In this document: in pieces, positions 36,437-45,460 of the stretch
Layout: each line of letters begins with the position of its first letter
Position numbering within the stretch: position 1 is the first letter of the stretch
DNA from: Chloroflexota bacterium
GTDB lineage: Bacteria > Chloroflexota > UBA11872 > VXOZ01
Reading direction: 5' to 3'
Assembly (NCBI GenBank): GCA_026710945.1
Contig: JAPOQA010000020.1
Location: 23,436 to 87,435 of the forward strand
DNA: 64,000 nucleotides
Translations under genes and position numbers: made by a program
Notes under the pieces: generated by a model
The model's database searches: none
What the model saw: only the letters and a program-made list of their open reading frames with translations
Told to the model about the DNA's origin: nothing

Positions 36437-37966
36437 ATGTTGACCGCGTGGGTGCTCATCGTCTTCTTAGCCTATTTTGCGGCGCTCATTGGCATTGCGG
36501 TCTTTCGCAGCCGCCAGATGCAGGAGATGTCGGACTACGTGCTCGCCGGCCGCAAGGTTGGCAGCTTTACCTCGGCGTTAAGTTCCAGTTCGTCATCCAC
36601 CAGTGGGTGGACTATGCTCGTCTTCCCGGCGCTGGCATTCATGAACGGCGCCGTGGAGTTCTGGACGGTATTTAGCATAGTCTTTGGCTTTTGGTTGACG
36701 TGGGCCATCTATGCCAAGCGGCTGCGCCGGTACACGATCGCGACGGACAACTCACTTACCTTTCCTGAGTTTTTCGAGAAGCGCTTTGGGGACAAATGGG
36801 GCGTGTTGCGCACGCTTTCAGCCGCGATAGCCCTCTTCTTCATCATCTTTTACATTAGCTCCGGCCTGATCGCCGGATCCAAGCTGCTGAATACGGTATT
36901 CGGCCTCGAGGGCATTGTGGGCATTTTGGTGACTCTCGTGGCTGTCGCATCGTATACCTTCATTGGCGGCTTTCTCGCCGTTTCCCGCACCGACGTCTTC
37001 CAAGCCATTATCATGTTGGCCGGTTTCATCATCTTGCCAATTTCGTTGCTATTCCTCACCTCTGATCCTTTACAGGGCCTGGAGGGCACGGCCGCCGGCT
37101 TCTGGAATCCGTTTACCGACGCGTCCGGCGAGGGCGTCACGGTCACCTTCCTGCTTTCGACAGCCGGCTGGGGCTTGGGCGCCTTTGGCTCGTTGCGCAT
37201 ACTGCAGCGCTTCATGGCGGTGGAAAGCGAAGGGCGTATACGGCCCAGCCGCGATATCGGCACGCTTTGGGCATCGCTCATCTTCATGTTTGGCCTCATG
37301 TTGGGGCTGGTAGCCTTGCCGGCCCTTGGCGAAGTTGGGAGGCTCGATGAAGTCATCGCCGATCCGGAGCGCCTCTATCTTGTTGCCGCGACCGCCTTCT
37401 TTCCGCCGATCATTGCGGGGGTCCTGCTGTCGGCCGTAATCGCCGCCGTCATGAGTACGGCAGACTCACAATTGCTCTTGGCCTCGGCCATGGCGACTGA
37501 CGACGTACCGTTCATCCGGCGCTATGCCTACGCCAAACGGTACGTCTATGTGCTCGGCGCCTTTGCACGCGTCTGGTTGGGCCGCTTCCTGCTGGTCGTA
37601 GTCGGCGTCATCGCGGCCCTCTTGTCCATCTTCAACCCCGATTCGGTGTTCAATCTGGTCTCGTACGCGTGGGGCGGCATGGGCGCGGCCTTCGGACCCC
37701 TGCTCTTGCTCGCGCTCTATTGGCGCCGCTTCAACTTTTGGGGAGCACTCACGTCCATGCTCACCGGCACGGTCGTTGCCTCGATTTGGGGCTACTCTTC
37801 CGGCGGCCCCGGCGGCATTATGGACATCCAACCCGCCACACCGGGCTTCCTCATCGCCATTCCCTTTGCCGTCGTTGTCACGTTGCTCACGGCCAAACCT
37901 TCTGAAAAGATGACAGAAGTATTCGACGACGTGGCTACCGGCTGGTCCGCTGCGCGCGAGATCTAA
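36437..37966 (+). CDS. Sodium:solute symporter (SSS family, PutP-like)
   Basis: 509 residues with about 13 hydrophobic segments. The family signature region with the DYVLAGRK motif (residues 33-40) and SSSTSGW (about 51-57) is present; STADSQLLLASAM near 345 is the sodium-site helix. SSS proteins import proline, pantothenate, sugars or similar solutes with sodium. GAGAGGAG (36419-36426) precedes the ATG. It is monocistronic, and the operon upstream is divergent. Confidence 0.93.
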   Translation: MLTAWVLIVFLAYFAALIGIAVFRSRQMQEMSDYVLAGRKVGSFTSALSSSSSSTSGWTMLVFPALAFMNGAVEFWTVFSIVFGFWLTWAIYAKRLRRYTIATDNSLTFPEFFEKRFGDKWGVLRTLSAAIALFFIIFYISSGLIAGSKLLNTVFGLEGIVGILVTLVAVASYTFIGGFLAVSRTDVFQAIIMLAGFIILPISLLFLTSDPLQGLEGTAAGFWNPFTDASGEGVTVTFLLSTAGWGLGAFGSLRILQRFMAVESEGRIRPSRDIGTLWASLIFMFGLMLGLVALPALGEVGRLDEVIADPERLYLVAATAFFPPIIAGVLLSAVIAAVMSTADSQLLLASAMATDDVPFIRRYAYAKRYVYVLGAFARVWLGRFLLVVVGVIAALLSIFNPDSVFNLVSYAWGGMGAAFGPLLLLALYWRRFNFWGALTSMLTGTVVASIWGYSSGGPGGIMDIQPATPGFLIAIPFAVVVTLLTAKPSEKMTEVFDDVATGWSAAREI

Positions 37967-38040
37967 CGCGAAACGGCGTTGAGAGAGATTGCACAGGCAG
38001 CTTTGGGCACTCCGTAGCGGCCACGACCCCTTGTGATAGG

Positions 38041-38065
38041 AAAAACACCCGCCTTGCGGCGGGTG
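38041..38065 (-). terminator. Rho-independent terminator of the first NIF3-like gene
   Basis: CACCCGCC pairs perfectly with GGCGGGTG around TTGC (8 bp). On the minus strand the stem is followed by TTTTT (38041-38045), so it terminates the gene ending at 38105. Confidence 0.8.
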
Positions 38066-38104
38066 ATTGCTATACAAGCATCGCTTCGGACTGGCGCTTG
38101 CTCT

Positions 38105-39121
38105 TTAGTGTCTCAGCGACCTGATAATCGGACCCTCTGCCAACATCTGCGCGAGTTGACCGGCGCGGTCAACTCGTCCGAAATAGTTGCAGGGAATGAC
38201 GTCGAACGGCTCCAGGCGGCGCATGAGTTCATCGAGCAGCAAGTTCTGGCCGATATTGTCAGTGGCGTAGTGAGGCAAGCGCACCAGGGCGATGCCGTGC
38301 TCGCGGCAGGCGGCTACCGTCTCCGACCCCGCCGAAACCTGCACCACAGTTTGCACGCCAGCCTTTGCTAGCAGCGGAAAGGCGCTGGGCGGATAGGCAT
38401 AGCCGCCGGCAAACTTCGCGTGCATGCGTCCGGTGAGCTGCGCCGGGTCGCCGGTCATGATACGGGGCACTGCTCCGATGCGCGCGGCTTCCTGCATTTC
38501 CGGTAGCGTCAGCATGAGTTCCACGACGTCGCCGACGGTCTCCGGCCTTTCGCGCGCAAATAGCGCGTTGATGTATTGCCGGTGTGCATAATCAACCGGT
38601 GTATGAATGCATGCCAGCGGATACCCCAGCAGCTTGGCCGTATCGGGCCCGATGCGGTGCATGTCTTCGTGCTCCTGCAAGCGTGCCGCCATGAAGTCGA
38701 AGATGCAGGCGCGGGCCTCATCTTCCGGCACGCCCTCCCACATGAGATAGTCGGCGTTGATCTCCATGAAGTCGGCGACGAGGGAGGCGGAGATACCGAC
38801 GCTGTTCGTATGGTGGGAAATGAATGCGTCAATCGGGGTGCCCTTGGCCGCCAGTTGTACCCCAAGCAGCATCTCTTGCACGTGCAGGTTAATGCCGACG
38901 AGCGCAGTGCGAATCGGTGTTTCTGGCGGGCCGTTGGATATGCGCACGTCGCCGTAGGGATTACGAAAGCGCTCCTGATCGTAGAGCGCTTGCTGCCAAG
39001 CAGGCAGAGCGGCGTACTCGTCGCGGCGTCGCTGCAATTGGCGCTCTATGGCCGCCTGACCCCTGGGGTCAAGCTCGCGACCGATTTCGATGGACGTCTC
39101 GTACAAATCACGTAGAGTCAT
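38105..39121 (-). CDS. NIF3-like dinuclear-metal protein (paralog 1)
   Basis: 338 residues. The order of motifs fits NIF3-type dimetal proteins: SHHTNSVGI (paired histidines, about 100-108), ACIHTPVDY (about 179-187, metal aspartate) and the C-terminal LPHYATDNIGQNLLLDEL where H and D match the usual GH-x-x-E site. NIF3/YbgI proteins bind two metals; some are called GTP cyclohydrolase type 2-like but the true function is debated. Two homologs occur at 48232-50162. The N-terminus MTLRDLYETSIEIG is shared by all three and fixes the start. GGGAG lies upstream. Confidence 0.65.
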   Translation of the reverse strand: MTLRDLYETSIEIGRELDPRGQAAIERQLQRRRDEYAALPAWQQALYDQERFRNPYGDVRISNGPPETPIRTALVGINLHVQEMLLGVQLAAKGTPIDAFISHHTNSVGISASLVADFMEINADYLMWEGVPEDEARACIFDFMAARLQEHEDMHRIGPDTAKLLGYPLACIHTPVDYAHRQYINALFARERPETVGDVVELMLTLPEMQEAARIGAVPRIMTGDPAQLTGRMHAKFAGGYAYPPSAFPLLAKAGVQTVVQVSAGSETVAACREHGIALVRLPHYATDNIGQNLLLDELMRRLEPFDVIPCNYFGRVDRAGQLAQMLAEGPIIRSLRH

Positions 39122-39391
39122 TCATGTGCTCCCATGCCCCAGCCCGGACGCTAGCCGCGCTCATGCCCCTCTCACTGCAAAATCGAAACTATGCGTCGAA
39201 GAAGACGTACAATCACCCCCTCCCCAATCCACTCTCACAGTGTACACTCCCATCTGTACAATGGGTGAGTGCCTGGACACCGGTTCGAGGGACCAATGAG
39301 GACGCTATCCTCACCCGCGTTTCGCATGCTGACCGGACGGCAGGCCGCGGAAACCCGACAGGAAGCCATCGTATCCGGCGAGGCAGGGAAG

Positions 39392-40750
39392 ATGTTGCGG
39401 CGAGTTGCGATTGTTGGCGGAGGTATTTCAGGTCTGGGCGCCGCCTGGGCGCTTAGTCATCACCCGGACCACTTTGACTTCCGGCTGTACGAGGCGCAGG
39501 CCCAGATTGGCGGGAATGCGATTACGGCCGATATGCCGCAGGAAGACGGCTCCTCAATCCCTTTCGACATTTCTGTCACCGCCTGCATCCCGTCGGTTTA
39601 CCATCACATCCTGTTGTTAATGGAGCAATTCGGCATCGATCTGATCGATACCAAGTTTAGCTACAGCGTGAAATACCGCGGCCAGGTGTATGCCCACGAC
39701 TTCGATTCCGAAATTAGAGAGCAACTGCGGTTCGAGATCCAGAAGTTCCAGCAACTCCTGCGGCGTCTCCACTGGTTTGGCGGGTTGACTCGTTCCCAGT
39801 CGAAGCTGCTCAACGCTCTCAACCCCTTCAACTACCTAAGCATGGGGACGCTGCTGAATTGGGGAGCCTATTCCGGAGATTTCAGATTCAAGATTCTGAA
39901 GCCGATGTTCGTCAATTTTCTCATGGCGACGAACGTGTTCGATATGCCCGCGTCGCTCTTCGCGCGGTATCTTGAGTTTTTCGATATCGAGAGCGCCACG
40001 CCGATGCAGACGTGGGACCAGGGAACACGGCGTATCTACGAGAATCTATCGGCTGGTTTCCAAGACAAGATCTACCTCAGTAGGCCGGTACGCAAGGTGT
40101 ATCGACAGGAATCCCGCGTCGTGGTGGAGGACGAAGCCGGTGGCCGAGAGGTCTACGATGAAGTCATCTTCGCCTGCAACGCGAACCAGACGCTGATGAT
40201 CCTCGACAAGCCCACGTTTCTGGAGCGGTATATTCTCTCTTCAATTCGCTACGAGAGCGAGCTCCACAACCATACCGTCGTCCACTCGGATTCCTCAGTC
40301 CTGCCGGACAACGACGTGAAGCCTCTGACGACCCGGAGCAATCACATCGAACAGTACGGCGCCAGGCCGGACAACTATGAAATCACCTACATCATGCACA
40401 ACCAGCAACCGTGGGCTAATCGCTCGGATAAGCCCTGCCTGGTGACGTATAACCCGATCAGTCCCATCGATGAGCGAAAGGTCGTGAAGAAGTGGTGGTT
40501 TCAGCACATCGTTCACGACGTGCGTCACGTCGCGTGGCTCGTGAACATCTTTCGCTTCATTCAGGGCAAGCGGCGGACGTGGCACTGCGGCGCGCACACC
40601 CTAGTCAACAGCCAAGAGACCTGCTTCGTGACCGGGCTCGCAGCGGCACGGCAGCTCGGTGCAGACTACCCCTTTGATAATCCCGGGGCAAGGCGCATGT
40701 TCAACTACTACGGCAGGATCATGTACGGTTGGCGCTTCAGGAAGGCGTAG
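39392..40750 (+). CDS. NAD(P)/FAD-dependent amine-oxidase-fold oxidoreductase
   Basis: About 452 residues from the ATG at 39392, with GAGGCAGGGAA before it; in-frame ATGs at 39296 and 39326 are alternatives. The FAD site is VAIVGGGISGLGAAWAL at the very N-terminus, followed by LYEAQAQIGGNA and a C-terminal TGLAAARQLGADYPF block. It resembles the COG2907 group, often linked to fatty-acid cyclopropanation or lipid modification genes. Here it begins a cluster of lipid or sterol oxidation genes: Rieske oxygenase, P450, C24-methyltransferase and MMPL. The substrate is inferred only from these neighbours. Confidence 0.85.
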   Translation: MLRRVAIVGGGISGLGAAWALSHHPDHFDFRLYEAQAQIGGNAITADMPQEDGSSIPFDISVTACIPSVYHHILLLMEQFGIDLIDTKFSYSVKYRGQVYAHDFDSEIREQLRFEIQKFQQLLRRLHWFGGLTRSQSKLLNALNPFNYLSMGTLLNWGAYSGDFRFKILKPMFVNFLMATNVFDMPASLFARYLEFFDIESATPMQTWDQGTRRIYENLSAGFQDKIYLSRPVRKVYRQESRVVVEDEAGGREVYDEVIFACNANQTLMILDKPTFLERYILSSIRYESELHNHTVVHSDSSVLPDNDVKPLTTRSNHIEQYGARPDNYEITYIMHNQQPWANRSDKPCLVTYNPISPIDERKVVKKWWFQHIVHDVRHVAWLVNIFRFIQGKRRTWHCGAHTLVNSQETCFVTGLAAARQLGADYPFDNPGARRMFNYYGRIMYGWRFRKA

Positions 40751-40800
40751 CACGGGGTTTTCCCCCGCCAGAACACTCGGAACGGCGACCGCGCCACCAG

Positions 40801-40855
40801 CGGACGCAGGTTGCAAACGTGTCCTGAGCCTGTCGAAGGGACTGCGCTACCGGAG
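40801..40855. repeat. Nested repeat: CCTGAGCCTGTCGAAGGG element inside a GGTTGCAAAC palindrome
   Basis: The GCAGGTTGCAAAC-CTGCGCTACCGG element is split after GCAAAC by a GTGTCCTGAGCCTGTCGAAG insertion. The same arrangement occurs at 58252-58332. Confidence 0.85.
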
Positions 40856-41023
40856 TTGCGGGGCACTGAGAGTGCACTGTTCCTTGCCGGAAGAGTACGT
40901 GCAATGTTGCTGGGACTCGTCCCCCGCCACTTGGCGAGGAACGCCCACTCCATCTCTGGCAAAGCGCTAAGCGGGCAGGACGTGAGCCGTGCAGCAGCCA
41001 CGGCGGTCAACCGGTCGGCAACG

Positions 41024-42076
41024 TCAGGCAGTTGGGCCGCCATTTTCGCTCACGTCGGGATAGAACTGGGCGCAGTAGCGGCGGTACCTGGTGATCTCGC
41101 CGTCGGAACGGCAGAGGCGCGGGCGGGACTGATACCGTTTGCGGCTCCAAATGACCTCATCTTGCCGTACTTCCCATACTTGCTGCGACGCCGTAAACCA
41201 GTTCATGATTGGCGCGCGCATGCCCACCGGCAGAAAACCCAGGCCTGCGAGCCAGCGATTCGGCTTGCGCAACTCCCGCACTTGCGAGGCCAGCGACATG
41301 TCGATGAACGTGCCGTCCACCGGTGTCGCCAGCACCCAGAGACGCATGTCCATGCCGATCGAGTGTTCGCGAATGTCCACGAATGAATAGCCGAGTCCGT
41401 GGACATGCGTGTCGGCGGTAAGATCAAACGTGAGCTTTGCGACTCTCGCGATCGAACGGGTGGACCTAAAGTTGAATCGGCTCCTCAGATAGGGACCGTC
41501 CACCGACACCGGCTCAATGCGTTCCACCTTGCCAAAGCCGTGGATGTAGCGCAGGTGGGCCAGGTCCACCGCGTTTTCCGAAGTCTCCTGGGGATGGCCG
41601 GCAAAGCGCACCGTGCGGATCGCGAGATCGCACCAATCGCCATCGTCGGGCGCAACTGCGGGTAGGTGCCATTGCGGCTCCCGATCGTGAATGCCATACC
41701 ACGCAAAGATCATGCCGACGATTTCCTGGGTCTCGAAGACCCGCAGCCCTGTGTGCCTCGGTGGAGGCGCGTAGGGGGTGGCGACGCACGTGCCGGTGGC
41801 ATCGAACTCATAGCCGTGAAATGGACATACGAGCCGGCCCTCGCGCACGCGGCCCCCGGCAGCAGGGCTCAGGTCGGAGCCCAGGTGCGGGCAATAGGCC
41901 TCGGCAACGCAGATTTGGCCGCTATCATCGCAATACACGACGATGTTCTCACCCATCCAGGTCTTGTGGATGAGCTTTTCCTTCTCGATGTCCTTGCGGC
42001 TGGCGACGAAGTACCAACCCTCTGGAAATGGAGAAGGTATGGCAGCAGACACGGGCATGGGGGAGGAGGTTTGCAT
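41024..42076 (-). CDS. Rieske non-heme iron oxygenase (KshA/DAF-36-like)
   Basis: 350 residues. The Rieske [2Fe-2S] site is C62-x-H64 (YCPHLGSDLS) and C84-x2-H87 (LVCPFHGYEF). The mononuclear iron site is DLAHLRYIHG with D171, H174 and H179. The overall pattern is closest to the sterol-active Rieske group that includes KshA and cholesterol 7-desaturase DAF-36. In bacterial sterol makers a Rieske protein removes C4 methyls. The gene diverges from the GPP34-P450 gene and no Shine-Dalgarno is evident. Sterol as substrate is an inference from the cluster. Confidence 0.88.
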   Translation of the reverse strand: MQTSSPMPVSAAIPSPFPEGWYFVASRKDIEKEKLIHKTWMGENIVVYCDDSGQICVAEAYCPHLGSDLSPAAGGRVREGRLVCPFHGYEFDATGTCVATPYAPPPRHTGLRVFETQEIVGMIFAWYGIHDREPQWHLPAVAPDDGDWCDLAIRTVRFAGHPQETSENAVDLAHLRYIHGFGKVERIEPVSVDGPYLRSRFNFRSTRSIARVAKLTFDLTADTHVHGLGYSFVDIREHSIGMDMRLWVLATPVDGTFIDMSLASQVRELRKPNRWLAGLGFLPVGMRAPIMNWFTASQQVWEVRQDEVIWSRKRYQSRPRLCRSDGEITRYRRYCAQFYPDVSENGGPTA

Positions 42077-42299
42077 AACTAGAATCCGGACACACTGAGT
42101 TGAGGATTGACATGTGAGTGTCTGTCGGGTAGTGTACGCTTATGGTAACATACGTCGTGTACATTTCCTACTGCCGCTAGGTTTACTATAGCAAGCGGCA
42201 GACTTTCGCTTCCCAATTTTCACCCTACCCATTGCCCGTGAAGCCGTGCCATCACTTTCCGGTGGTGCGATGCGCCAGGGCGATCTGGGCCAATCCTGA

Positions 42300-42310
42300 C
42301 CCCCCCCCCC
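42300..42310 (+). repeat. Run of 11 C immediately before the P450 Shine-Dalgarno
   Basis: C at 42300-42310 is followed directly by GGAGG (42311-42315) and ATG at 42324. A homopolymer of this length in the leader can slip during replication. Confidence 0.9.
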
Positions 42311-42323
42311 GGAGGCAACGCAA

Positions 42324-44356
42324 ATGGCAATCGCAACCGACCGTGTAGCCACCCATGAGTTGACGTTGCCTCAAGAACTCGTCCTGATGCTCCTCAATGA
42401 GGAGACCGGCTACTTTCGCCAGGTGGCCGGCTGGGACCTCAACTGCGCCATCGTCGGCGCCATACTTGCCGAACTCTTGGTCAGGTCCCGCATTGACATG
42501 GATAGGGAAGCCCTTAGAGTCCTCAATCCCACGGAGACGGGTAACCCCGTCTTGATCCAATTCTGGAGAAAATTGCCGAAGAACCGGAAGCACATAACGT
42601 GCAGTATTGGATCGAGCGGCTTGTTTTTCGCGCCCCGGCAATCGTCGACCAGATCATGGAGCGCTTGGTTGAGTTGAAGATTCTGGACTACCACGACGGT
42701 GAATTCTGGACGCTGTCCCGGTCTTCGTGGCGGACGGAACTGTACTCCGAATCGCATGAAGTGACTGCGGCTGAGTTCGTTAAGACTCGTGTGAGCAGAG
42801 CAATTTTCGACAACGAGATTCCCAGCTTGAGAGATGCTATTGTAATCAGCCTCCTCAACACGTGCGATGTCTTGCGCTTTATCTTCCAGCTTGATGAGGA
42901 GTCTGAAGAGCGTATCAAACTCCTCTGCAGGATGAGTCTAATCGGCCGGTCAGTCGCCGAGGTGGTCGCCAACAACTTTGCCGGAGGCTTGCTCCGGCGC
43001 TCCGCCCTTGCCAAATCGATTCCGGTTGTCCCATTGCACAAGGTTTTGCTGAATCCGCATTTGCGCAGCGGCAACCTTGCGGCGATCTTTGCGGAACTGA
43101 GAAAAGAGTACGGCCCGGTGTTTCAGTTGCGTCCGCCCTTTTCCGAGCCTCTATATTTCATAGGCGGGCCCCGCGTAAATCAATGGGTGCAACGAAACGG
43201 GCGGCAGTACCTACGGGCGCGGGATTACTTTGCCGACTTCGAGAAGGTCTACGGCGCGTCCGGACTCATTCCCGCCGTGGATGGAGCCGACCACTTCCGG
43301 CTGCGCAAGGCCATGTCTCCGGGGTATTCACGCGAGAGACTGGAGGCGCAACTGGATGAGGTCTATGGCAACGCCCGCGCGTATATGGCGGATTGGAAGG
43401 TCGGTGATGCCTATTCTGCGCGGTCGCTGTGCCGGCGGATGATCAATGCGCAAATTTCGCCGCTCATCGTCAACATTGAGTCACAAGACATCGTCGATGA
43501 CCTCATGGCATACAAAGAACGGGGTCTCTGCACACACGTCGCGCGGGTTCTACCCAAGTTCATGCTCTATACCCCCGGCATGAGACGCCGGGCGAAAGTC
43601 GTCAATGAGGTGACGAGCCGGGTCCAGCAAGTCCATACGCCCTCCCAGCGCGCGGGTCGTCCACGGGATCTTGCGGATGACCTTCTCAGCCTTCAGGCCA
43701 GCGATCCGCAGTTCCTGCCGGAATCGAATATGCCGTTCATGCTCTCGGCGCCGTTGCTTGCCAGCATGTATCTGGGCGATGCGCTGAGCTTCGCGGTCTA
43801 CGCCATGGCGGCGCAGCCCGAAATGTACGCAAGGATTCAGAAAGAAGCCGACGCCTTGTTTAGAGATGGCGATCCGCAGGGCAAAGACTTCACCCTGGAA
43901 GCACTCGACGTCACGCACCGCTTCCTCATGGAGGTCATGCGCATGTACCCGGTTGTGCCCATGTCTATTCGCAACGTCATGAACGCCTGCGTGGTGGAGG
44001 GCTTCGAGCTGCCGGTGGGCGCGCGGATCCATATCGCTACGACCGCCTCACACTACATGGAAAGTGCCTTTCCCGAACCCTTCAAATTCGATATTGAACG
44101 CTATACGGCGCCGCGCTTTGAGCATCGCAGCCGGGCGTACGCCCCCTACGGCCTGGGTACACACACCTGTCTCGGCACTCGGCTAATGGAACGGCAACTG
44201 GCGATCAACGTGCTGATGATCGCGCACTACTTCAAGCTCGAGGTATCCCCGGAGAAATTCAAGCACAAGCTGACGTTCAGCCCGTTCCCGTCCAACAAAC
44301 CGAGCGGGAAGCTGAAGTTCGTCATTGCCGATCAGAGACGCGAGATAAACGTCTAA
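42324..44356 (+). CDS. GPP34 (GOLPH3-like) domain - cytochrome P450 fusion, one frameshift
   Basis: Reading starts at the ATG at 42324 behind GGAGG. The first 76 codons match a GPP34 domain (THELTLPQELVLMLLNEETG). At 42554 one G appears missing: TTG-ATC where TTG-GATC would continue into LDPILEKIAEEPEAHNVQYW, the expected GPP34 sequence, which then runs on in the other frame. After about 200 residues a P450 follows: ExxR in MEVMRMYP, heme Cys at base 44168 (YGLGTHTCLG). The I-helix reads LYLGDALSF, lacking the usual acid-threonine pair. Total about 677 residues after correction. GPP34 binds phosphoinositide-type lipids in eukaryotes. The frameshift may be a sequencing error or a real lesion. 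Confidence 0.85.
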
Positions 44357-44395
44357 TGCACCATGGATCGCCCGAGAAACCGGGAAGGAGAGGGA

Positions 44396-45433
44396 CTAAA
44401 GGGGCTTAAGAGCCAGGAAACAATATAGCGGCGTGAATATCCCGGTCTTGCCGCCCGCGACGTAGGCGTTGGCAGTCCGATCCAGCAGCTTGACGACACG
44501 GGCGGAGCCCGTTGGGAACACCCCCAGCACCTCGGCCAACCTGGATGCCCCGAAAACCGCCTTGCGGCCCAGCGGAATCCTGATAAGGGCGTTGCCGAGC
44601 GTTCCGTGCCGGGTTTCCATGGGCCGATACCACGGCGTGGTCGGACCGTTCTCCCCAACAGCCCGATCCCTCCCTTCTATGACCTGAAATCCTGCAGTTT
44701 CGAGGGCACAGTCCACCTCGTCCATCGTCGCGACATCCTTGAGCGCGATGCCGTGCATCAGTTCCTTCTTGATAGCCCGGTGTCGCTCGTCACCGGGATT
44801 GAACTTGCTCGTCATGCACATCTCCTGGCCCCAGAAGAGGGCCCCGGGTTTCAGCACGCGGTAGATCTCGGCAAACGCGCCCGCCTTGTCCGGCGCATGG
44901 CACGTCGACTCGATCGCGTACCCCCGGTCGAATGAGTTGTCCGCGATGGCGCGCATGTCCATGAAGCTGCACGCGAGGTAGTCGATCGCATGGTCGAGCC
45001 CCGCCTCGGCGTCCAACGATCTCGCCTTGTCCAACTGGATTTCGTTGCTATTGACCCCGACTACCCTGACACCGGCCTCCCGGACGACACGGCGCAGCGG
45101 GCCGCCGACCCCGCAACCGACATCGATCACCGTCATGCCCTCGCGCAACTCCAACTTGGCGATCATCAGCCGCTGGTGACGGATCTTGGAGTCCTCCAGG
45201 CTTTCATGGGGCGACAGCGGTGCGAAGTGAAGGGACTCACCCCAACCGAACTCCATGAACTCGCCGCAGAGGTCGTAGTATTCCTTGACAGTTTCGGCGT
45301 GGTCGTAGCCCGTCGGGACGGCGTCCTCCACGTGTGCTTTGTCCATCCAGCCATCGAAGCGATTCACGCGACTGTGGACGTCCGTTCCACGGTATTGAGC
45401 CTTCAGCCGGTTGGATAGTTTGCGGAATTGCAA
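44396..45433 (-). CDS. Sterol C24-methyltransferase-like SAM methyltransferase (ERG6/SMT family)
   Basis: 345 residues carrying all three SMT signature regions: region I YYDLCGEFMEFGWGESLHF (52-70), region II with SAM motif VIDVGCGVGGP (102-112), and region III YAIESTCHAPD (172-182), followed by EIYRVLKPG and the SMT C-terminal type PWYRPM. These motifs are far closer to eukaryotic sterol 24-C-methyltransferase than to ordinary bacterial methyltransferases. It lies 27 bases downstream of the MMPL gene (AAGGAAAGAACC before the ATG) and so is in an operon with it. Predicted to methylate sterol side chains; no oxidosqualene cyclase is in the window. Confidence 0.9.
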   Translation of the reverse strand: MQFRKLSNRLKAQYRGTDVHSRVNRFDGWMDKAHVEDAVPTGYDHAETVKEYYDLCGEFMEFGWGESLHFAPLSPHESLEDSKIRHQRLMIAKLELREGMTVIDVGCGVGGPLRRVVREAGVRVVGVNSNEIQLDKARSLDAEAGLDHAIDYLACSFMDMRAIADNSFDRGYAIESTCHAPDKAGAFAEIYRVLKPGALFWGQEMCMTSKFNPGDERHRAIKKELMHGIALKDVATMDEVDCALETAGFQVIEGRDRAVGENGPTTPWYRPMETRHGTLGNALIRIPLGRKAVFGASRLAEVLGVFPTGSARVVKLLDRTANAYVAGGKTGIFTPLYCFLALKPL

Positions 45434-45460
45434 GGTTCTTTCCTTTGCGGAGTACTGTTT

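Noticed and set aside
42077..42323. TTGACA at 42107-42112 as a -35 for the P450 gene
   Set aside because: The only -10 candidate at 17 bases is TAGTGT, too weak to call.
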